From assembly GCA_009746045.1 (NCBI GenBank), contig RPFO01000080.1, positions 5,061,556-5,125,555 on the forward strand: a DNA stretch of 64,000 nt, read 5' to 3'. The notes under the pieces are model-generated. The model had not been told where the DNA came from. It saw nothing but the letters and a program-made list of their open reading frames with translations, and made no database searches. A program made the translations under genes and the position numbers. Shown piece after piece: positions 47,781 to 57,742 of the stretch. The stretch's first letter is position 1. The number at the start of each line of letters is the position of its first letter. The stretch comes from Mesostigma viride (lineage: Eukaryota > Streptophyta > Mesostigmatophyceae > Mesostigmatales > Mesostigmataceae).

Positions 47781-47924
47781 CCCACCTAGAGCAGGGGTAG
47801 CTTACATTCCCACCCTTGCATGAAGTAGCCTAGAATGTATTAAAAGCCATATGCCCCTTCTCAGGGCTATGTGCTACATCTACTCCCAACGGAGTGATGT
47901 TGATAATTAATTAATTAATTAATT
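47781..47924 (+). mobile_element. 5'-truncated half-LINE 3' end, copy C, with TSD
   Basis: Target duplication AATGCTTATC (10 bp) at 47771-47780 and 47925-47934. The body matches the last 140 bp of copy A almost exactly (AGCAGGGGTAGCTTACATTC, then CAACGGAGTGATGTTGAT) and ends in an (AATT)n tail. It is nested in the MULE, so the half-LINE family moved after that MULE sequence existed. Confidence 0.85.
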
Positions 47925-48279
47925 AATGCTTATCAAGATTCGGTGATTCCACGTCTGGATTATGCCAGGCTGGTTTGTGTGCTCTTGTGTTACGTGTCTA
48001 GTTAGAGGGACGAAAGAATCTTACCTTGTGATGCTGTAACCTGATTGGTCCATTTCAGGCTAACGGTGGAGCATGCTCGACATGCACGTTGAGATTAGGA
48101 CGTATGGGTTGCCATTGCTGGAACGTTTGTTGTGATCTAATCTAACATGGTACAATAAGGTTCGCATAATTCATCCATCCTCAAAGCCTCTTGCTCGTTG
48201 ACCACTTTCAGTTCCACAGAAGTAGTCAAGGATATTACTTGTCTAACTTACTGAGATAACTAGACACAATTATCAAGGA

Positions 48280-48370
48280 GACAATTATATTTCTTGATCA
48301 ACGCATCTCTCGATTTCTGGCCTGCGCTGGTTGTCTCCTTGATATTTCTTGATCAACGCATTGCGGTCCA
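48280..48370 (+). repeat. Short duplicated segment, TTGTCTCCTTGATATTTCTT
   Basis: Two imperfect copies of CTCCTTGATATTTCTTGATC-like sequence. GCCTGCGCTGGTTGTCTCC here is repeated inverted at 49352-49383, and its core is direct at 56040-56062. Confidence 0.55.
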
Positions 48371-48559
48371 ATGTGGTGTGATCAATTGTTTCTTAAGCCG
48401 CGGTATGATTGTGTGCACGAGTTTAATTCGTCAACCCCGATGGATTCGATTGACTAGATTAAGTGAGACAACTATGCATGCCTGAGATGGATTAATTAAT
48501 TTACTAATTAAAATCGTGCTAGCTCCCGTTTGGGAGCTAGTCATGGAGCATTAATCGCG

Positions 48560-48924
48560 ACGGATGGATGGATGGATGGATGGATGGATGGATGGATGGA
48601 TGGATGGATGGATGGATGGATGGATGGATGGATGGATGGATGGATGGATGGATGGATGGATGGATGGATGGATGGATGGATGGTGGGTGGGTGGGTGGGT
48701 GGGTGGGTGGGTGGGTGGGTGGGTGGGTGGGTGGGTGGGTGGGTGGGTGGGTGGGTGGGTGGGTGGGTGGGTGGGTGGGTGGGTGGGTGGGTGGGTGGGT
48801 GGGTGGGTGGGTGGGTGGGTGGGTGGGTGGGTGGGTGGGTGGGTGGGTGGGTGGGTGGGTGGGTGGGTGGGTGGGTGGGTGGGTGGGTGGGTGGGTGGGT
48901 GGGTGGGTGGGTGGGTGGGTGGGT

Positions 48925-48980
<56 letters not shown>

Positions 48981-49072
48981 GTGGGTGGGTGGGTGGGTGG
49001 GTGGGTGGGTGGGTGGGTGGATGGATGGATGGATGGATGGATGGATGGATGGATGGATGGATGGATGGATGG
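48560..49072 (+). repeat. Composite microsatellite (GGAT)n-(GGGT)n-(GT)n-(GGGT)n-(GGAT)n
   Basis: A symmetrical block: GGAT at 48560-48682, GGGT at about 48683-48924, GT/GCGT at about 48925-48970, GGGT to about 49018 and GGAT to 49072. All six frames are spurious low-complexity ORFs. The GGGT part is strongly G-quadruplex prone. Confidence 0.95.
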
Positions 49073-50376
49073 GTGCACACAATCCAACCCGTCTATTCTA
49101 TCTAGTAACAAACAATCCTATTAGTCTATCTTATCTAGCTAGAGTGTGCCAGACCCTAGGAGTCTTGCCTAGATATATACTCACTAGTAGATATGCTCTA
49201 GTTGTCTCACATCATTGTCTCACTTAATAATTAATATGTGTGAATGCACGTAGTTTCACTTGATAATGACCAACTAGTGGCCGGGAGTACCTGTTCACGT
49301 GCCCCATTGAGGGCTTATATATGTCGTCGAGGCAAGAAGCAACCATTTATCAAGGAGACAATGCAACAACCAGCGCAGGCCAGATAATTTATACCAAGTC
49401 CTCAATTTGCATGATTTTTCAATTGCTCCTTATCCAATTACAATTTACAACACATACGCATGAATCATAGAGCTTTGTGTGCTACAACGCAGACAGTTCT
49501 GGCGCTCCCGGTCGTCATCTTGCCGACACCGGGCCACTGCGGTTGTCACCCGGCACCCCTCACCCCACCCCACTGCACAGCAAAAACCTGCTTCCTAGAA
49601 TTGGCCTGCAGCCGAGAAGGGCGCCAATGCCGTGTAGAAACTCATGATGTGAACGGCATGTGGTCAGTGGTCACAAGCGCCAAGGACACCTAGTGGCCTT
49701 TACCTGCCCCAAACCACAACATCCCAAGCATGCCTTTATCTGCGGAGCAGCTGATCCTGAAGTGGCAACCCCGCCCTTACGACACATAACACCGACCATG
49801 CCACCATGGGACCTGCGTCCTGCAATAAAATATTTGCCTAAATATCGTCGTCTTGTGCCCGCACGTCCATGGAGGTTGAAATTACTTATTAACATGCGAA
49901 TATAATCAATCGGAGGCATGAAAATTGTTGCGCACAACCCGCCGGATTCCCTCCACAGCACAGCCGAAGGAACCAATCTAACAGCCCTGTTTTCTTGACT
50001 ACTGAGTTTGTCCTACCAGCTAGCACCGCAACGCAATACTAATTCGGCCGTTGATCGACATTTCCCCAGCCTACTTGACTGGAACAGATGCCGCTAAATT
50101 CTTTCGGTCCGTCAATTCTTTTGGTGTGGAGTTGAATTTATTCTACTAGGCCAAAGTCCCCCCGCGGCTCGCGCCCTGGCCATGGTGAAATTGGTGATGG
50201 ACTTAGAAGTTTTCTTCTGCCTTCCATCCTGTGGCGAGGCTCCGCTTGGCAGTTGACGCGCCAGCATTTTCTTCTGTCATTTGTACTTACGCACCATAAG
50301 TTTACGCGCCGGGGCGCGTGCGATCGATACAGTAGACTTAGCAGTTCGCACAGGCATGTGCGTCGGCGCCCTCCGT
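49073..50376. other. MULE interior, right part, no gene recognised
   Basis: It contains the inverted copy of the 48318-48344 word (49352-49383). No transposase domain or splice chain was seen. Confidence 0.4.
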
Positions 50377-50600
50377 AGTATGAGCCAGTAGGCTGCGCTT
50401 TCCGTTCGTTTCGTCCCTGATCACAATGTTTCCGGCTCATGCCGCCGCGTCTGCAAGCGTTACCCGTATTTATCGGCCCACACCGTTCCTTTCGCAAGCG
50501 TTACCCGTATTTATCGACGCGTACCGTAGCCTCTTGTCATTGTCATCTGTCATCGGGTGCGCCCAGCACCGGATGCGATTTCCAAAAACCCGCAGACCAC

Positions 50601-51900
50601 CCAGTTGCGCTTTTGCACTGACAGTCACGGATCCCGCCTGCACGATACACAGGACGACCGTCCCCGGCGACTTGGAACTGTACAGGTGGAACTTGGAAGC
50701 CGGAGCGAAACTGCGGAAATTGGACGTTGCTGATCAGTAATCACGGAAGATCACGGAAGATCACGGCAGCCTTCCGCTCGGCCATCCCAGGGAGGAACAG
50801 TGGAGGAACGGTAAAAGAACTTTACCACCGAGACAACACACCATCTAGCAAAACCGAAGAACCCAGTCACCCAGGTGCCCAACGATCTTTATGGCTAGAC
50901 AGAGAGGCAATACCCAAATCAAAGTTTTAATTAAGGCTGCGTTGACCCCCTACACAGTAATTAACATCGGCCATGCCCGCTCGTGAATAGATCCACGCAG
51001 GATAAGCTACCCGTCGTCTCTAGGAGGCATGCGTTTGCAACAGTGTCGTCGCTCGTAGCGACCGGAAGACAAATGCATGGCGAGTCAGTGGGTGAATAGG
51101 TTGGGCATGGGCCATTATTCGGGAATCCCGGGTTGGCACTCGGGAATGCTGGTCATTAGCGGCCCATGAATAGCCATTGCGCGGATCCCATGAATGCCAG
51201 GCTCCGATGCGCGTTGAACTCAGTAACTGGATAACGTGCCCGGATGCGGATGGCTGGATAACACTCCGCGGCTTCGGTAATGGAAGCCGACCTAGCTGGC
51301 AATGCGAAGCCATAGGCGGGCTTAATCACAGGTCGCCTTAACTACGAGCCATGGGCTTTTTGAAGCTATTCAAGTTTGGGAAGCGTCAATCCAAAGACCA
51401 GGTGAGGTTCAAGCCGGATCTTCCCTTAGCACCATCTTTCGGCCTCTCCCGGCTTGAAAGACTCCTCAACTTTCAGAAGAGGCCGTGTTCAGTAGGATGC
51501 ATTGATAAGAGTGCCCTAAGGTGCGCCGGTGGCTTTCCCAGTCGCATCTTTTTACCATAGTGTTTTCCCCTGAACTCAGAAAGCGAACCAGGCCCAGGAT
51601 AAGTGTAATCTCGCTGTATTCGGTTCTTCGGGATCGGATGTGTCGATTACACTCCACGCCAAATCGGTTACCTGGTTGGCCGTTGGTGGCGGCCAGGCAA
51701 GCTGCGCCCGGTATTCGGGCTACGCAAGGCCGCCCCCTCTTTCCGTTCTGGTTTGTGGAAAGCTAGCATTTACCACATGCCATCTACCACATATCAAGGT
51801 TGTTGTGGGAGTGTGATCCACTGATGCGACTAGCATTACTATTTTCCTCCCGGTCGACAACTGCGTTTTTTTCTGTGACTATAATTATTCCTTCCCTTGT
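50601..51900. other. No gene recognised
   Basis: Mixed-composition sequence. A pair of ATCACGGAAG repeats is near 50742. No supported coding or RNA feature. Confidence 0.35.
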
Positions 51901-51924
51901 GGAGGGCAACCGTGTCTCTTACTA

Positions 51925-52130
51925 GTTGGAGCAATCGTTTCTCTTATTAGATAGAGCAGCCGTGTATCTTATAGATAGAGCAACCGTGTCTCTTACTAGA
52001 TAGAGCAATCGCGTCTCTTACTAGATAGAGCAGCCGCGTCTCTTACTAGATAGAGCAGCCATGTCTCTTACTAGATAGAGCAGCCGTGTCTCTTACTAGA
52101 TAGAACAGCCGTGTCTCTTACTAGATCGTT
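51925..52130. repeat. Tandem repeat, unit about 25 bp, eight copies
   Basis: Units of AGATAGAGCAGCCGTGTCTC then TTACT, with minor variants (CAACC, CAATC, GCGTC). Confidence 0.88.
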
Positions 52131-53220
52131 AGGGATCATTCATTTCCTTCCACTGGACGACCGTGCGCTACTGAACAAAGCTGCTCCCTTGGTGGACCAA
52201 ACTGTGTGACATGTGTCCCCTTCTTAGCCTACCGGTCCCCAGGTGTCACTCGTTATCCTTGAATTTACTCAAACGGTTATTATTCAAGTGAGTCAAATGT
52301 GCCCTGTCTAGGGCCTATATAAGTATTCCTGTATGTTCATTTTTTCCCTTTAGTTACTTAATCATGCCATGTTTTGTTTGTTTCATTAGCTGCAACCGTT
52401 GATCCCCGTTGTGTTGATCAGGCAACCAACGTGGGGGAATTGGGGGGCGGTGGTGGTGGTGGGGGGGGAGGGGAAGGGACAGACACAAGCTGCTATGCTG
52501 ACATTGTCACAGACGGATAGACGATACGCATGCGTGTACGGTTCGGGCTGGAAGGAGGGAAGGGGATATGGGGCTGGAAGGAGGGACGGGGAGAAAAGAA
52601 TTGCGGATTTCGCTCCGGGGTACCATTTTTCGTTAGCTGGTCCCCCACCTACGGTGCATCACCAACCCGCAACCCTCAACCCATCCTACGGTGCATCACT
52701 GGCCACAGAGCCTTTTCAGAAACAAACGTGCTTTTGCTATTCATCCGGCGCTTCCGTCATCCCTAGTACGGCTTCGCAAGGCAACCGCCTTACTTGTTCC
52801 TTTGTAGTAATTCATCACCTCTCAACGGAGGCACCCTTCCCTGCCCCATAATCTGTGCCCTCTCCGTAGGCTGGCTGTTCCTTATCATCAGCAAACTCGT
52901 ATCTGGATTTTATATAGAGGCAGCACAGAATGAGGCTGTGTCATGGTCACATCAGACACATGCAGGGGTATATTTGTGGAGCGGTGAATGGTTGGGCGTC
53001 CACGGCCTCGTCACGTTGCAGTTTCCTCCGTCCCATTTTCCCAACGTGGTACCTGTCTTGTTGGTCAACCATCATCCCAAATATCCAGCACATCTTTGCC
53101 CTGTCTGTTTACTCTCGGCCAACTTCTTGTCATCACCTTGACCCTGCTCGTACGGTTAGCCATTTCCCCAGCAGGCACCATAGCCTCATTCACTAAAAAC
53201 ATATTCTACTATGTTTATAG
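52131..53220. other. No gene recognised
   Basis: Frames up to 150 codons lack motifs. TACGGTGCATCAC is duplicated (about 52655 and 52687). GGCTTCGCAAGGCAACCGCC at about 52770 resembles words at about 24092 and 24166 in the minus-strand gene's intron. Confidence 0.35.
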
Positions 53221-53225
53221 TGATA

Positions 53226-53531
53226 CAGTCATACCCGCGTTAAGTTAAGATTCTTAAGGTTACGTACCCGCTTAAGTTACGACGCCCAAATATTGGTGGC
53301 GTATATCTCACCGCCTGCCGTCCGCAAAATATCTGGCCAAAAAAATGGACTCAGGGCGACTTGGATGCTGCACCTGGATCGGGCTTGACGAGAGCTGTCG
53401 ATTGCCGTATAGGAGTCCGTCAGAGGAGGGGGTGGGCTGCTAGCCTAATTCTACCGTTAAGGTTACACCCCCGCGTTAAGTTACGACGCCCAGATATTGG
53501 CGGCAATCGTAACTTAACGCGGGTATGACTG
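53226..53531. mobile_element. TA-flanked MITE (pogo/Tc1-mariner type), 306 bp, complete
   Basis: TA at 53224-53225 and 53532-53533. Ends CAGTCATACCCGCGTTAAGT are identical for 22 bp and similar beyond. Subterminal inverted copies of CGTTAAGTTACGACGCCCA and ATATTGG lie inside. The ends are related to those of the 43551 family (CAGTSATTCACGCSTTAAGT), but the bodies differ. Confidence 0.78.
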
Positions 53532-53689
53532 TACTAATAACATTCACTCATAATTTATAATAATATCATTCATACATGTTGTTATTTGTGTGGGCTAGCC
53601 CTTCTTCCCCGCTAACGTGTTCCCTATTTCACGCTTCACCACGTTTTATGTCTTGCCGGGCTCATATTCTACGGAACCTACCGTCGTCG

Positions 53690-53812
53690 TACTCAGATAT
53701 TCCTGCACGATATGTTGGCTGATGTGTCTGCACGATGTGTTGGCTGCTGTATCTGCACTATTTGTTCGCTGCTGTATCTGCACTATATGTTCGCTGATGT
53801 ATCTGCACTGCA
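53690..53812 (+). repeat. Tandem repeat before the plus-strand gene, unit about 27 bp
   Basis: Five imperfect units of TGTTGGCTGCTGTATCTGCA directly upstream of the chosen start codon. It could be 5' UTR or an upstream intron. Confidence 0.75.
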
Positions 53813-53820
53813 TACACGCC

Positions 53821-54045
53821 ATGGATACCCCTGCCGTGCTTCCCCTGCCCCAGGATGGTGGTATTACCTCCCCCGACACCACCCGCCCAGTCACTGCCTC
53901 TGCCTCCTATGCGGCGGAGAAGAGCATCTCGCCTTATGACCAGGGCATCTCGTGGCAGCAGCGTGCCATGTCGTACCGGGAGCAGCGGTCGTCCTCGTAT
54001 CGAGACAGGGGCAACGCATCGCCGCTGAGGGGCCAGGACGCCAAG
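53821..54045 (+). CDS. Plus-strand gene (possible MAP65/PRC1/Ase1 family), exon 1
   Basis: The ATG at 53821 is chosen because the frame above it is tandem repeat. It encodes 75 residues, MDTPAVLPLPQDGGITSPDT through Ser/Arg-rich YREQRSSSYRDRGN, to GQDAK, ending in donor GTGGGG at phase 0. The frame is open further upstream, so an unseen 5' exon is possible. The region looks disordered. The exon's last 45 bp plus donor seed an 88-bp tandem array. Confidence 0.65.
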
Positions 54046-54490
54046 GTGGGGATGATGCGTAGATGCTATCTAGAACGCGTGGGATAGTCGAGACAAGGGC
54101 AGCGCATCGCCGCGGAGGGGCCAGGACGCCAAGGTGGGGATGATGCGTAGATGCTATCTAGAACGCGTGGGATAGTCGAGACAAGGGCAGCGCATCGCCG
54201 CGGAGGGGCCAGGACGCCAAGGTGGGGATGATGCGTAGATGCTATCTAGAACGCGTGGGATAGTCGAGACAAGGGCAACGCATCGCCGCGGACGGGCCAG
54301 GACTTCAAGTTGGCGACATTCGGGCGTGTTGGGGGGAGATGATCAGGGCGGGTGGCAATAGGGCGGTGAGGTGTTTGAGGGGGCAGGATGACAAGGTGGG
54401 TGTGGTGGCGCGTTGCTATCTAGAACGTGTCAAATAGAAGAGTCAGATGTCATGTGGTGCCGCAGAGGGGCCAGGACGACAAGGTAGGTT
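54001..54490 (+). repeat. 88-bp satellite made of exon 1's 3' end, donor and intron start
   Basis: Units start at 54001, 54089, 54177 and 54265. The first contains the true donor. The second and third keep GGACGCCAAGGTGGGG exactly, the fourth has AAGTTGGC, and degraded units at about 54370-54437 and 54455-54490 carry GACAAGGTGGG and GACAAGGTAGG. At least four further potential donors therefore follow the real one. Confidence 0.9.
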
Positions 54491-54886
54491 CAACGAACCT
54501 CTGCGCATGCGCCTGTTCCTCCCCCCCCCTTCCCCCCCCGCCTCCCCACCCTTTCCACATGCGCACACAACAGTGACCACATGAACTCTTGAAGCCGGCT
54601 ACGCACAGATACCCATCTCAACCCCCCCCACACACACACTTCATAAATACCGGATACAATGAATGGCTACCTGCTTGATGGATAGATAACGCGGTGGCAG
54701 GCGCCCGCTCCCCGCTCCACACACCTCCACAGCTAACATGAACATGGAAACCCACAATGACTCGATCCCTGCTGGATATATGGGTCGGCGCGACGGCAGG
54801 AACCTATCCGCCCAAGCACGCCCACCCAATTCCCCCGCCCCATCAGCACCTCCAAGCGGCACACGGACCAATCCCCCCTCCGCCAG

Positions 54887-55524
54887 ACGCCCACTTCCGC
54901 CGCCGGGTCCCGCCGCCACCACTCGGTCGACGGCATCGGCTCCCCCTCCCTCCGCATCAACACCCAGCTGGCGAGCAGCCCCCTGGCAGGGGGTGGGGCG
55001 GGCCTCGGGTCCCCCACGGTCCACCTGTCACCCGTGCTCGCGTCGCTCCGCCTCAACAAGCCCGGGCTGGAGATCACCATCAGCTCGAGCACCGCGCCCG
55101 CCCCAAAGGGGGGCACGCCCCCCGACATGTCCCCGACGGGGGCGGCCACGGCCGCGGCGCCCCCCTCCCCGATCTCGAATGTAAGCACAATATTCACCCC
55201 TCCGCAGCACTTCCGGTCGGTATCGGCCGCGGCGGCCGTGCGATATGTACCACCATCCGCCGACGCGGGGTCCCCAGCATCGGCGTCCTCAAACGACTCA
55301 CCCGCCACAGGGTCCGCAGGGGTGCGGGGCTTGAGGCTCGCCCAGGGGGCGGCAGGGTCCCCCGCGGCCGTGGCGGAGCACACCGCGGGCATCCTTGTGG
55401 GGGCGCCCGTGGTAGCGGGCGGGGGGGGAGAGATGAGGGGCTCGGGGGACCGATCGGCGTCGAGCTCCGGCCGGTTTGCGCTGGCTCCGGGTGCGGCGAT
55501 TCCTGAGGAGGACGGCCCCGCCGA
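54887..55524 (+). CDS. Plus-strand gene, exon 2
   Basis: The acceptor CCCTCCGCCAG is selected because it alone gives phase 0 with exon 1. The donor is GTGAGT (phase 2). It encodes about 212 residues of Ala/Ser/Pro/Gly-rich disordered sequence: TPTSAAGSRRHHSVDGIGSP, ..., VLASLRLNKPGLEITISSST, ..., ending AIPEEDGPA. A possible 27-nt in-frame intron at 55181-55207 is treated as coding. Confidence 0.75.
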
Positions 55525-56035
55525 GTGAGTTGCTGCTCTTCGGGAGATGCTATTGCGGCATGTAGGGGCGCTTGTGATCTTGGGGTGCGGTCTTGGGAGG
55601 CTTTTGGGACATGGTCTGCTTTGGGGCGCACTGTGCTATGGGAAGTGATCGAAATGGTTGTTCATGCTTTATTGGAGAGGGATGGAGTAAGTTTTCGTCA
55701 TCTGGTTTTGGGACATTTTAGTGACACATTTGGGGCGCTTTTGGGACAATTTTCGGGCACAAGCTGCTTTTCAGATGCTGTGCACGGGGGGCTTGATTGG
55801 AATGATTGTTTGTTCTCCCTATGCGGAAGGGTGGAAATTTAGTTCTTGGAAAGGCTTTAAGATCATCTGGGTCGCAGGGAGGCGGAACGTGGCGTAGGTG
55901 GATGATTGTTGGTGCGGCTGAATTTCTGATTATTGGGGAGAAGGTTGGAAAGCCGCAAGAGAAATGATTGTCAAGGGGGCGTGGGACGGATGGCAGTCAG
56001 CAGAGCCTTGCATTTATCCTCTCCAGTACTATCAT

Positions 56036-56063
56036 TATACCTGCGCTGGTTGTCTCCTTGATA
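56036..56063 (+). repeat. Word shared with the MULE
   Basis: CTGCGCTGGTTGTCTCCTTG followed by ATA, in intron 2, also occurs at 48320-48345 and inverted near 49352-49380 inside the MULE. Confidence 0.7.
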
Positions 56064-56364
56064 GTCTTAAGAGTGGGACATTCCTCCATGCGTTTATTGA
56101 GAGCGCGCCCCACGGCTTATCGTCGTCTTTTCTTTGCCCTACAACGAATTTACTTAGCCCTTTGTACAAATCTTCTTTTTCGTGGCCTTTATCGGCGTGC
56201 TCCACATGGATGCGACCATGGCGATGCGTGCGTGTCTCCAACTATGTTTCTGTTCCAACCCTGTCTATTTGTATCGCACGCCTGACCTGTGATCTGGTCC
56301 ATCTCCTCGCGCCGCACCCGCCGCCACGGCAATTATGATGAACGAATCCCACCGGCACCCACAG

Positions 56365-56680
56365 GGATGCGCGGGAAGGCAGCAGCAAGAGGGGGGCCTC
56401 CGCCGAGCCATCCAGCGCGACGTCCACCGCAGGCCCCTCCGGCGCGAACAGCAGCAACAACAAGTCGGGCGGGACCACGCCCACTACGCCTCGCTCCCCG
56501 ATGTTCCTGGCGGCGCCCATCATGTTCGAGGACCAGCTCGAGAAGCAGCTGGCCGAGAGGGCGGCCGATGGGGCAGGGGCGGCGGCGGCAGCGGGGGAGC
56601 TGCAACAGGCGAGGTTCCCTTTCTACTCGCGGTCGTCAACCATGCCCACCCACCGCTCCACCATGTCGGGCAGCTGGCAG
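56365..56680 (+). CDS. Plus-strand gene, exon 3
   Basis: Acceptor CACCCACAG, one base completing GAG with exon 2. Donor GTATGC at phase 0. It encodes DAREGSSKRGASAEPSSATS, ..., PMFLAAPIMFEDQLEKQLAE, ..., STMSGSWQ. The FEDQLEKQLAER part is the first helix-like segment. Degraded copies of the last 48 bp plus donor lie at 56741-56788, with weaker ones near 56868-56905 and 57012-57040. Confidence 0.8.
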
Positions 56681-57084
56681 GTATGCCGCATGAGATAGTG
56701 GAGCAGGCAGGTTTTGTCTAGTCAATTGAACAAGTTCGTTCACCATGGCCACGCACCGCTCCACCATGTTTGCAGGTTGGCAGGTATGCTATTGACGACA
56801 AGTGTGCACTAATAGATAGAAACGTTATCCTCAGTCGTCGTCTGTCCCACCGTGACCACTCACTGTTGCGCTGTTGCGCCATGTCAGCTGGCCAGGTGGC
56901 ACGCTCGATAGTGCCACAGGAGGCAGGATAAGGGATGCAGGGTATGGGTATGTGTCTATGTCGTCTTGTGCAGGCCACAGGTACAAACAGAGAATTGAGA
57001 ATTGCCATAGCCACCATGCCCGCCCACTGCGCCTCACTGGGGTGGGAATGGCGAGGCTATTATGAAAGGGGGAGGCTATGATCA

Positions 57085-57160
57085 ATATTATTATTATTAT
57101 CATCATCATCATCATCATCATCATTATTATTACTATTACTACTACTACTACTACTGTCAA
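57085..57160 (+). repeat. ATT/ATC/ACT triplet microsatellite
   Basis: TTATTATTA, then (CAT)n, then (TTA)n, then (CTA)n in intron 3. Confidence 0.9.
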
Positions 57161-57542
57161 AGGACTAATATTGTGCATATTGCTATCCTTCCTGTATTCC
57201 CCTTAGGTGCCTGGCGACTTCTGCCATAACAAGAGGTGGCCTTTTTAGGGATGCCCGCGTGTCAATCGCGTAGCCGCAAGTAATCAATTCTTCCCCTCTG
57301 GGAGATTGTGGAGGAACTGTCAATAGTTATGGAGTAACTACATTTTAAGAAATACGTGTAGTTGCCGACAAAAAAAGAGTCATAAACCATTTTTATCCCC
57401 TGTTTGGCCCCTTTTTATTTTGGCTTCCTCCCTGTTTGGTCCCTCCCCTTCCCCTCTTGTTGTGTGTTCTGTGCTTTTTGCCCCTTTTCTAATTTTTTTG
57501 TAACTCTCCCCTTGGCCGTTTTTCGTGTGCTCTGGTCATCAG

Positions 57543-57742
57543 GGTGACGCGGACACGCCCGGTACCCCGCCCGGCCTGCGCACGGTGCTTGGCGATGACC
57601 AGAAACGGGGACGCACCGGGAGCGAGGTTCCCGGTGGGTGGAACCCCGACGCGCCAGGAACGCCGTCAGGGCCTCGACTGCTCATGTCGCCCACGTTTGC
57701 GCGCAACTACGTGCCGCCGCCCAGCCCGATGGAGTCAGAGAG
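57543..57742 (+). CDS. Plus-strand gene, exon 4
   Basis: Acceptor GGTCATCAG, donor GTGGGT, phases 0 and 2. It encodes GDADTPGTPPGLRTVLGDDQ, ..., LLMSPTFARNYVPPPSPMES E. Copies of its last 20 bp with the donor and the following intron start lie at 57820-57861 and 58099-58125. Confidence 0.8.

Larger units (their letters stand above)
45517..50591. mobile_element. Mutator-like element (MULE), 5.1 kb, young
   Basis: Perfect 9-bp target duplication GCAGACCAC at 45508-45516 and 50592-50600. Terminal inverted repeats of 215 bp each (45517-45731 and 50377-50591) appear identical by eye, starting GGGTTTTTGGAAATCGC. Long TIRs with a 9-bp duplication are diagnostic of the Mutator superfamily. Each TIR holds two copies of CGATAAATACGGGTAACGCT. 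The interior has no MURA-type transposase ORF. It holds one AT-hook-like ORF, a truncated half-LINE and large microsatellites, so it is probably non-autonomous. Confidence 0.88.

Noticed and set aside
48530-49227. Long ORFs rich in GGWV, MDGW and THPP
   Set aside because: Spurious translations of the (GGAT)n/(GGGT)n block in all frames.
55181-55207. Possible 27-nt intron (GTAAGC to CCGCAG)
   Set aside because: In-frame and open when read through, and far shorter than the other introns; treated as coding in exon 2.
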